Part shown: piece after piece, positions 39,401 through 51,400 of the stretch
How the letters are laid out: the number at the start of each line of letters is the position of its first letter
Position numbering within the stretch: the stretch's first letter is position 1
DNA from: Chionis minor
Lineage: Eukaryota > Chordata > Aves > Charadriiformes > Chionididae
DNA: 64,000 nt
NCBI GenBank assembly: GCA_013398295.1
Contig: VZSF01005563.1
Coordinates: forward strand, 28,922 to 92,921
Reading direction: 5' to 3'
Program-made: the position numbers and the translations under genes
Notes under the pieces: generated by a model
Databases searched by the model: none
The model's input: only the letters and a program-made list of their open reading frames with translations
Told to the model about the DNA's origin: nothing

Positions 39401-42400
39401 ATAACCCTGGAAAAGCACAATATGTGCAGCTTGGGTTATCAAAACATAATTTACCAAAAGCAGAGAAGAGAAGGCACGCAACTACCCTTAAAAAAAGTGT
39501 TACTTTCAGAATTTCAAACCCCAAATGAAAGTTATTTTACAATTACCAATGGTATTACAAATTTTCATCAACTATTATTATGAGCAGCACTAATCTTGAC
39601 CATACATGCACTCTTTAGCACTGTGAATACTTTTCCAGTTCCTGAGAACCGAATTCGTGAGAATTCAGGCCAGATCATAAAGTTTAACTTCCTCTCCCTG
39701 CTTCACTCTAAAAAAAACCCTAAACAATTCCTCCCCCCAAAAAAGAACACCCCCCCCAACACACACTGCTTTTTCTATTCAAATCCTATTTACAGAAGTG
39801 CTGTAATTCCCCATAACTTGCAGCTTTCTTCAAAAGCTTTTTAGTTTGCCTTTTTTTAATAAATGAGATATAGCTTTGTTATATTTTAGAAAAAACAGCA
39901 AATACTGCTTCAGAAGAATTTGCTTGCAGACAGAACTTCAGTTGTAACTGTTTATAGTATAAAACACGAAAAAATTTAAAGATGTAAAAATCAAAATGAA
40001 ATACTGAATAACTATAGTTTTAAAGATAAACAGTAGCTCTCAGCAACAGTATAATCTATTTTCTAAAAATGTTATACCTACTTTTTCATCTTTTTTGCAT
40101 TGTATTTGACTTGGTAAGATGCTTGGATTAATTTGTCTGGACCACTGTCAAACTGATGTGGAATGACCTTTTGAAAGTGCTAAAAGCAATCAGAGCACAA
40201 GATTACATGTAATTAATAGCTGCAAGGAAATATACACACACTACACATTTCAGACAACACTTACAATTATTATAACCTTAATTTACCTGTAACATTCCTT
40301 CCATGTCAAGTTGCAGTAATTCTGCTTGGTTCATCTGAAGTAGTGCTAAACCTACTCGAAATACTATCTCTAAACCCTGAAAACAGAAATTAATACCCAA
40401 CAATTATTCAAGGCATCACCAACAGTACAGAACAATTCTACTATTCACTAATGTTGGAAATCTCACCCCGTTTCCCAAAGAAGCAAAAGGGCTACTGAAG
40501 AACGTCTCAACAAATTGGCTCTGGGTTTCTTATTTTATCCCAAGGACAAGTAGTCTGGCTACTTGTCCTGATGCCGAACTCCCCCCAGACACACCCCCCC
40601 ACACCCCCCCCAAAGAGCCTAGTGCCGAGGCAAAAACTCCTGAGTGACAGGTGTTCTCTATGTCAGCTTTATCAAACATTTTAAATACATCTAGTACAAA
40701 AAAACCCAGGTACTTATCAAAAAAGCCATTTTAATTTCAGACACAGTACAACGCAGTTCAACTATTTAAACAAGGGAACGTCTCACTCATATATACTGTC
40801 TTGGACATTCTTGAGCATAAGCTGAAAGGATCCACCTTGACTCACACATGACTATGACAATGGGATTTATACCACTACCTAAATAACTGCTTTTAACAGG
40901 TGCTCTTGAAATGGACCATATGAGTGTTGAGGAGTTACCTCAGACATAAAGATATCAAATATCCTTGTGGCAATTGGTAGTGGAAAAGTTGTAAGGAATA
41001 TAGTTAAAAACCATGACGACGCATACATAGAAGTGTGGAAACTCTGAGACTGAAAGTGCACATAAAGCTCTGGAAGATGCTCCTGGAAAAGAAAAGGAAG
41101 GAAAAAAATTTACATTAAACTTCTGCTAGTAGTTTTAGCGTGTCCACGTGCCAGACAAAGTTTGAATAAAAGGCGAAAATAATTGATATTTAGTACTGAC
41201 AGCAGCTTCCTAACACATGACTAGGAAAGATATTACTCATTAACAAGAACCATGCAACCCAAGTCCCAGTATAGAATGCCCTACAGCACTTCTACCCTAC
41301 AAAGCACAGGTTACAAAAACACTTCCTCATCCCAACAGGAAGTCACAAGCTTGTAAACCCCTAAGTCACACCTAGAGTGGGCTACAGAAAAAAGCAGGAA
41401 AGATCTAGGATATGGCCAGAGACCTATGTCTTATTTGCTACGTAGCATCCCACCCCTAATCACCATGTTAGCAACTGGACCACAAAACACAAACCTATTT
41501 GTCTCTGTCAGTCTGACCAGGAAGAGAGAGTGACCCCGTCCCAAATCTGAACACAATTTTAATTCTACACATGAGGGTATCTCGGCGCTTCCATTTTTTA
41601 AAATAGCTATAAATTGACTAGGTCAACATTGACTTTCAGAATCTTCAATCCAAACAGAATAAGACATTCATATATTTCAATTGTAGCAATACAAATCCTC
41701 GTGCTTCTGCATTTAAAGCCAGTCACTGTCTGACAAAGGTTGAAAGAGTAGACCACACAGCCCCACATATTTACTTCCGAAACCGGCTACTGTTCAGAGA
41801 ACAGCCTATTAGCCAACAAACATGCCTGCTCTTGAACTGTAATTCCCACATGCTTTATTAATAGTTACTGAAGAGAAAGTTTGATAGATTTTGTATGTAC
41901 CTGTATCATGCATTCAAACTGGTACATACAAAGGCCCAGTTCAGCCATGCTTGGTTTAAAGAGTTCTCGTAGTCTGTAATCTTGCATTAATTTAACAAAC
42001 ACACAGAATGCCTCTTCTTCTGGCATCTATATTAAAAATAAAAAAGCACAGTAAAAACTCTGGACAAATGTAAGGATATATCAGGGTAGGGGCCTGGGAG
42101 GGTTTAGGGGGTTGTGTGTGTGTGTGGTAGGGTTTTTGGGGTTGGTTTTTTTGGTTGTTAGTTTGTTGTGTGTGGGGTGGGTTTTGGGTTTTTTTGTTTT
42201 GTTTTTTGTTTGTTTGTTTTTTAAGTGATTTATAACTAATTACTGTAATAAACTTTTCTACATATTGAATTCTGTCAAGTGATTTCTAAACTGAAACGGA
42301 GGTCTGCAAGTACCCTACTTTTGTCATAAAACAAAAATGCAGTAACACAAAGGCAGATTTAAGACTATCAAATCAACTGTGAAGTTCCATTTGAACTCTG

Positions 42401-45400
42401 AGGAGATTCAGTGTAACAGAACTGAAATGAGAAGTTTGTTAATAGCTGAAATAACGTTCAACAAAATAGCTTGCAAGTCTGCAATCCTACCTTAGCTCTG
42501 AGAAATAAATGCATTCTCCCACTCACAGATAGTACCTTCTTGACAAATAGAACCACAGAGAGTCATTTGATTTGCAGAGTAAACAGCTGGCCTTGACAAT
42601 TCCATTGTAACACAATGACAAAGAAAAACCATTACAAAAATTCCCAATAAACCACCACAAAATATTATGCATTCTAGTAAGGATTTTAAAGGTTCACGTA
42701 TTTTCAATCTCATGTTTACCTGCATAAGCAGTAATCCAACTATAAAAGCACTTCCTTGACAGTATCCAACCTCACGATCCACCAAAGAATAAGCCTGGGA
42801 AATAAAGTTTTAAGACTCTAAATAATTAAAACCTCATTATCAATAAACAGTAATCATAGTTCATGCTGTTATTTTGCTAATAACTTGCTCTTCCTCTCCA
42901 AATTCCAGCACGGACAGACATTCTATTCTGAAGTTTTAGTCAGATATTTTAGTTGCTACCTTTGCTGCTCCAAAGTGGTATGAACTCTGCTCTCTGATAG
43001 CCTACAAAGCTAAAACTAGGCATACCGGAAAAAAACAACCACATGCATTTTTCAGCTACAGGAATTTGTCAAAAGATAACGGCGACAGCTGGCGCACAAA
43101 CTGCACAAGGTTACCACTTTTCTAGGAAACAGACCAGACAAAGAGACAACAGTTCTTTTCAGAAAAATTATGTGCCGCAGGTTTATTTACAGGTGGAGGA
43201 AATGCTGTGATCTCCACACGTGTTGCATCTTCATTTTGGAGTTATGGAAGTTATTATTATTTGGAAACCTGACAACTTTTCTGTTGAAACTATGCTGTAT
43301 GGAAAAGCTCTAGTACAATGAAGACAACATAATGCAAACTTAGTTTTATGGTGGGATTCTCATTTTGTGCTTGGGCACTGTAACAACGGCACATTAGCTT
43401 CCACCTGCCATTTGCTGCTACCACTTGCAGGTTCAGAAACACTTGCAAACTGAATGCTAGTCCTGATTTATAGTATTGTTGACTCGGTCAACATTGTTTG
43501 CTTTACTACATGGCACACTTTATTCCATTATCCTATCAGCATTTAGCACGTAACTTTGTTTTAATGCAAACTTACCAACTTTTTAAAATCTCTTATAAAG
43601 TAATGTCCTGGTTTGAGGACGATTAACTACAGGAATACCGTATTTGAAAGCTATCTTTGAAACTGGAATGGAGTTTATTAACCATTCGTGTCAGGCGGAG
43701 TAAGTTTAAAACACACATGAAACTGATGCAAGTTCAGTATATACGAGGCAAATTATTTTCCAGTTTTCTATGTACATCTTCTAATGTATTTTCAAGGGCT
43801 GAAATATTGACTTACCTTCATTACATTGAACAAGACCTCCTGTCCAAGGCTGTCTTTTTCTTTAAAAAAATCGTGTTCAGGGTATGTTCTAGCAATGTCC
43901 CTTCTTATTAATTTCTCACAAGGAGATGTCATTTTCAAAAGCTCTGAATACTGATCCTTAATTGGCATGCTTTGAGCACTGCATAACAGTTGCCAAACAA
44001 TTGCTCTGAAATGATGAGGTATCCCTTTTCGAACAAGCTCCTAAAGCACAGGAGAGACACAAGTTCATTTATATTTCCTGAAAGCATAAACATAAGCCTA
44101 AAGAACAAAACATTTCAACATATTAAAGTTCCCAACAACTTCAGAGAATGTTTACATCATGTCACAAACCAACCATACAGTTTAGAATGTGTAAACCTCA
44201 ATTTTAGCCTGATGGATCGTCAGCCAAGAAAAACAAGAAGAGTCAGAATCATTTTTAGTAGCTAAATTAGCTAATGAAAGTTGTTCCCTATTCATACTAA
44301 GCTACTTCAAAAACAGAACATTCAAGTAATTTTAAGCAAGAACTCTGATGAGACAAAATTCAATAGTTATTTTTATATTTCACAAAAGATTACTGAAGAT
44401 AACACCCCTAATTATATTTGTAGTGACTGAGATATAAGAAATCACCAATTAAGAATTACTTCCAAGACAGGTAAATGATAAAAAAGTGGAATTAACTTCA
44501 GCACAGTCAACTGCAACAAAAAATACTGCGCAGTACTACTGTCAGAAGTCATGTGACAAACTTGACAAGTTGTGTCTGATTTCTCTGGTGTGCCAGTATT
44601 TCCCACTTCTTTTTAAGAAAGCATTTAAATGTAGTTTCAGACACTGGACCAAGAAAACGATAAGTTTACATCGAGTGAATTAACTAAGTTTACTTCATCT
44701 TCCCTAAAAAAAAAAAAATCAGCTAGGTATTACACAATTCAAACATTCCCAGATCAACAGATCTAAGCACCTGGTATTTGTCCTATCAGAAAGCACAAGC
44801 AGAAAGTAGTCTTGTTGCTTGATCTGAAAATTGACAAAAAAGTATGAGTAAGGAAGTTTACCAACCATCTTAGTGGTACTTTCTGCAACGAGGATCAGCC
44901 TGACCTGGAAGACCTTCAAGACAAGAGGGTTCCTTTCAAAGTTTTTTGTACCTTAAGAATTGTTATCAAATATTCTGTCTCCTAAAGGACAGTTTCTTTC
45001 ACCAGCATGTATTCTGAAGCCAGAGTAATCTCTTATTTTGCAAAGCTTCCTCTTTTTCCTGTTTGTTCCAAATATTTCTCCTACTTCTCCAAACTAAGAT
45101 TAATTAAAGCAAGTTTGAAACAAATTAATACAACAACTTTTAAACAGATTCCTGCTTTCAAGTTTTGTTTTTATTAAGCTTGAAGGAGTTCTGCATTTCT
45201 GACATCAATTTTCTCATATCCCTAAGATCTACAGACTTCTTCAGAACCACGCTAGCAATGCCACTCCAACTATTTGTCCTGTCTACGACACGCTGTGACA
45301 CCCTGTCTTATTCCCCAAAAGATTTCCAACTCCGACACAACAACACTAACACATCAGCTTTCTGCATCCATGACTAGCTATCATTGGTTACCAACACACA

Positions 45401-48400
45401 ATCAGATTGCAGATCAGTCATCCTAAAGTCCCCAGGGCGACTAGTAACAAGCATTAGCAAGTGGTTTCTTGTTTTTAAGATACCATGCACCTGCTTGACA
45501 AACTAACAGGGATAATGCCTCCAAGAATCCTAAAGGAACAGCAGGAAAACATTCCTACTAAGCAGCACTAAAATGATGCTATTCCACACAGCATTAGGCA
45601 CACTGAAAAGCAGGACTTAAGTCATCCTTCAGAATCCCTCCATAAGCAGGAAGCGAGTTCTGAAGCGGATCGAGAGACAGACGGAGGGAACACGTCACCA
45701 ATGCAGGAAGGTAAATACGCCTATGTCAAACTCAAAAAAATTACCAGATCTCTAATAACTTAAGACCAGCTTTTACAGCCAAGACAAAAAGATACCTATG
45801 CTGCTAAAGTCATAGCTACTGGCACAATCAGGAAATAGGTATGGATGTTCTGGTATTCCATCGTAAACGCAGAATGACACTGTTTACGCTGACTTTCCAC
45901 AAACAAAAGGGAAAAAAAAATTGAGAATTATTTAACCAGCAAAGGAAAACTCACTAGCAATGTAATTGAATATTTACTGAAAGTCAGTCAAAAACTCCCT
46001 AAATTATACTTGGCCAGCTGTAAAAACAAGTGATACTCGTGACACGAAACTGTTAAAAAATCAGCAGTTCAAATGAACTCTATCCAACCGTATCTACTTA
46101 TTACCATCTCACTTCTGCTTTCTCTTGCCAGGTTCATGTGGCCTTTTCACGGCCTTTTGGGAACACCTTTCCAAACCCTGTTTTCCCTATGCAAGCAGGA
46201 AGTCTTAAATTCATTTTCTTCCCTTGTTTCCCCTCTCAAGTCATGTTCTCTTCACAACTACTTCACATAAAAGATACTTTACTTTAGCCCATTGTTCTGC
46301 CTTCCCACAACCTATTCATACACACACATTTCAAACTGCTCAAAAGACCCTGAAATTTGTATTCTGCACATAACACTACAGACTAGAGTCAATAAAGAAC
46401 CAAAGCACAACAGACTTGCCTACAAAAAAATCCCATGCTGCTGTACTTGCTGCCTCTGAAACACAGCAAATGCCATGCTCAAATGCCAGAGATACTTTTT
46501 AGTTTGAATTTAAAGTGTAATTGAATCCCACTTCTGTACATGCCCACGACTAACCCAGACTGGATACACACTAGTCAAAGTTTGTCGAATCCACTCAGAA
46601 TTCAGAAAGTATATGTTCTTCTGCTTAAGGTCATCCCTGGGTTCAGCGCACTTGGCATGCACAAAAAACTAAACTCATCAGAGCCTCATACAGTAGAATT
46701 ATCAGCTCCTCTAATAGGAATGCTTTAAGACAGCTGCTCAGTGGGAAAGAATCGTAGCATCCAGCTGTCAGATGGCCTTCAGGGGGCATTCAGTAATTCC
46801 ATTTTGGAAACGTGACGTAAGCGTTCCCTGTATTCATGGGAATCTCTCATTAGAGGTAGACTGAAAGCTTTAGTATTCAAGATACAGTAAATACATCTAT
46901 TTTTCAATAAGAGATATTTGCTACGCTAAACCACTACCAAAGTCTGGTAACAGTTATATAGGAAGCACTAAGGCTTAAGGATGGGAGTAGATTCAACTGG
47001 AAGCTTCTATTACATATTTATTTAAAAAACAACACATAAGGCCAACAGATAACAACAGTATCATTTATCACATTACAAATATATCCTAAAAAATAGTTTC
47101 CAACTACTACCTTAACTTGCTTTTCTTTCTTTTTCCGTACATCTTCCCATTCATTCACAATCCTCCCCCACAGGATCCATGAGTCTTCTTCAAGATGGCT
47201 GAGATTGCTAGAAGCTGATGAACTAGATACAAGAGAAGATCCACTATTTCTTCTCGACCCATTTACTGACCGCAAGGATTTGCTATCTGTTTCCAACAGT
47301 CTGCAAAGAAAGCACACAAAAAACAAGTTCAACTCCTCCTAATCGCAGGACCACACTATTAATTGTTTCTTTCCAACCTCTTTACAAAGAATGCACCCAA
47401 AGGTTCAGTGGAGCAGCTTTTCCAACATCCATCGGTACTAAATTTGAAAAGAACTGGTCAATGTTGCTGTTTCTTCTTAAGGTGGCCAGTAATTCTGCAG
47501 ACAAAATAACAGCTCACATCGCAGCCTTTTAAGAAATGGATGAAAATGCCATATCATGCATCAGCACTAAGAAGTGAGATACAAGTGTTCTGTGGTCTCA
47601 TGATTTTACTAGCAACAAAAACCCCACAGTTGTTGTGTATCAGACTGACAAAGAGAACATAAGAAAGTTAAATATCCTCAATGATAGCGTCAAATATCAA
47701 AGTACTGCAAAAGAGATGGTAATTTTAAAGAAAAGACAAAAAATTAGCCTCCTAAAAGTCTGATTACACTTTTTTCTTTTTTAAAAAATTGACAGTGTAA
47801 ATACAGACAGAATAATTAAAACCCAGAGCAATTCCAGAACACCTGACATTCGCTGACAACTGTTCACAAATCAACACAGTGTTTTACAAATGCATGGGAA
47901 AAATCTCAGACCTAAAGAACGAGGACCAGGCAACTAAAGTGGTTAGTATAGCTAATGAACGTGTCACTAAAGCCAGGAGTTCCGAGGTGAGAACTTCTGG
48001 GGTTATCAGGGAGCAAGGTATACACAAAGATGTGCCAAGTGCCGGACAAGTTGCTGACGAGAGTTCCCTGTTAGCTGGTTGCTATGGCCATCAATTTTGC
48101 AGGGAGCTGGGGATTCTGGGAAAAAAAGGCATGCTTTGTTTATCCTCAACAAACATTGAGCCCCATAAGCAGGGGGACATTTTTTTAGACCATGTTAGGC
48201 AAGAGCAAGAATTCAGACTAACTCGAAAAAATGTTTTGCTGTATCATTTTATGCTTTAACCTGCAAGAATTCCAACATCTGTAAATCAAAGGGATCTGGT
48301 TGAATAATTTCTCAATGCACCTGCACAAAAGCTAACACACCCCCCACCCACCCCCCAGCATTTCAGCAAGGTCAGGTTAGGTTTTAGATATTTAATAAAT

Positions 48401-51400
48401 TACCACCTGAGTTATATAGTTCCTGAGATTGAACACAGATGTCAGCATACCTACTATTTTTAAGATCTCTACTACAATAGCGATATTTATACTAGTTTCC
48501 CCTGTTCCCAGCTTTCACCTACTAGTGTTTACGGAAATTAAGGGGGAAAAGTAATTTAACTCATGGAAACAACAAGTACAGTCTCTGCAGTAGTATTTTG
48601 TTTGGGAAAGGGTTAAACAGTAGCGCCTTGAGGGGGAAATCAAGCTTTTTCAAGACCAATTTTAATTTAGTCCATATTAAGGGAATGAAGAAAATCTTGT
48701 TTCAAGGGAAATACAAAAAAAAACCCCACACATTTTTCATGTTTAGAAACCTGGCCTATACCGATCCATAAAAAACTTTATGGCTTGGAACTCCTCCTCT
48801 CAATCTGAGACAGTGCCTAAAGATCAAATTCAAAGTAATCGCAGAGGAAAACCAACCATAGATTAGACATTACAATTATAAAAACAAGGCTCTAACTAGT
48901 CACTTTGGGTTTTCACAGCTTTCTATAGAAGTTATGCTAAGTTTCTGTAAGTTGACCTACCTGGATAAACTCATTGTCCTTAGATTTGAAAACGGGAAGT
49001 TCTTTTTACAGTAAGTAATGAGTTCTGTGGCATTTAGTCACTGTTTTCTTTCACCTCAAACTTTTATAAATGATTTACTAATGCCAAACAGCTCCACCAG
49101 GACTCTGGACCGAGCTACCTCATTTTTCTGAGGGGACTTTCAGTGTAATTGGATTACAGAATGCTACAAGACAGAGCTTGATACAGTTTGAGTTCTTTCC
49201 ATTTCTAGCTGTTTAACTAATTCATATTCTCCTTATTAACATAAAAGCCAACAATGAAAAGCAAACATTTAAAACCATCCCTCACCAGCAATTCTTCCAG
49301 CAAGCAGAAACAAGAACAGTTCCCTGTGTTCAGAGTGCAATTCCTTGTCAACAAAGTGCCACTGTGCTAAAAAGCAGATTCAAACTGTTCTGAAACTACA
49401 GTGCACCCAGCATAACAAGAGCATCAAATTTCTGTATTAACGCGTAGTATCTCATGAGAAAAGGTACACTTGATAGGATAGCCTCTAATTAGAATTCACA
49501 CAGAAGACTACTGTGGGGTTGAACAACAGGTCTGGCTAAAACTAAAGAAAACCAGACAGGATTTGCTAGCTTATTTATTAAATGAAGAAAGCTGCCTTGA
49601 AAAAGAAAGGCTTGCAAGCCCAAGCTTCTTTCAGCAGGCAAACTTGTCCCACTGCAGGGCTTAATGACATCACTCTGGATGTAAAGACATTGCACTCCAC
49701 CACAGATAAGCAGTCCAAAGAACAGATATTACTGCTTTTCAAATAAAAGTTAGTCACTTATTTGTGAACAGAGCTGAATGCCTCAGATTAAATGCAAATC
49801 AGCTTTCTAAAAAGCACTCTTTTTTTTTTTTCTTCTTTTGATAAATTCACATTTGCTACCAGCACAGCAAAAACTAAATACAGTTCCTCTTCAAAGGAGA
49901 GACAATCCCATAAACCACAAGAAAAAGAGAATGAGGTGGTTCTAGAAGCTGCCTTCATTCTTGGCCAAGAACTAGACAGATGTAACAAATTCCCTGAAAG
50001 TTATATTGCTATTAGGCTGTAGAATACAAAGATGGGAGAAGACATGCCAGGTGACACAATGGCATTAGCCCCTCCTTCCAGTTACTCTTCTCCTCTACTG
50101 AAAGTTACAACCCCTATAACTGAGTCAGAGTAAAAAAAACCCTGAGTACCTCAACTGCCTCAGTGTAAAGCTAGCAGAAGCTGGAACAGAAGGTATTTTG
50201 AGCTAAACTATCAAACTCTGCACTTCCCTACAGCACAAAGGATAGCAATCTTCGGTAGATATCAAAGCCCTGCAGCTATCTGCTAAATCTAGAACTTATC
50301 TGGAGCTCAAGTTCTCCTTTACAGTCAACCTCTCATCAGCTACTGAAATCTACTTGTCAAATACAACCAAATTTTGCAAGAGGCCAGATGACTTAGAAGG
50401 CCTGCCTCTGAAGGGGAAATAACTACAGGTTCTGGAAATTCAGTATTAAGAAGTCATGCAGTCCAATTTTATTTCTTAGTGAGATTGACAATTTGTAATC
50501 ACTGTGCACAACAAAAGCAACTGATTCAACTGAAAATTTCATCCTAAACTGTAGATGGTGCAGATAAATCTATGCTCATGGAAACGCTGATGAAAGAAAA
50601 CAGTTGCTTACTATATAATAAAGCGCCAGGGTGAACAGAAAAGACTAATCAGGAATTTACTTTTCATGGAATTCAGACATTATGCATCTGCCTCCATTAG
50701 CATAAAAGCAGGATGCATCTACCATTTCTTGCAAATAAAGATGCCTGAACACTGTTCCACCTCTAAACAGAGGAGGTTATATAGTAGAAAGCAAGACTTG
50801 GGTAATTTCTGTTTCTTCCCTGAGATATGCTATTTTAAATACAGTTGGACTCAATGAACTTGGTCTTTTCCAACCTGAACAGCTTTACGATTCTATGAAA
50901 TTGGATACTGAAAATCACATGGCTTCCGTGTAAATTCTTAGGATTAGAGGCAGCTATAAACAATCCCATAAAAGCAGGAGAGAAAAACACCTTTTAGAGT
51001 TCCACAAAAAAAGAAGTTTAGAAATGCAGCACAAGAACACAAGTTCTTAAACCTTAGGGCCTTGAAATTGAAATGTTGTGACATGAAGCTTTACTTAACC
51101 CTCCTTCAGCTCTATGCTGAAATGGCAATAAACCAACTCTACCAAGTCTCATTACTATACTTTGAAGACCAAAAAGCTTTCCACTCACCTGTTCTGTTCC
51201 TCAAGTTTAGCAAGTAATTCTAAGTCGTCAGGACTCAGCTGTGTTGGTGAGGATGGTGATAACGCAGGTGTAGACAGAGTGGTAGAGGAGGATGTAGTGT
51301 GTAATGAGGCAGATGGACTTGCCACCTGACTGGCCATTTGACTGACGGTGTGCGATACAGTGTTCTTCACCCATGAGAGAGTAGAGCTCAGCTTTCCTGC

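Noticed and set aside
43604..43640. TGTCCTGGTTTGAGGA string similar to the start of avian LTRs
   Set aside because: Similarity stops after about 15 bases and no further LTR body, TATA or end is present.
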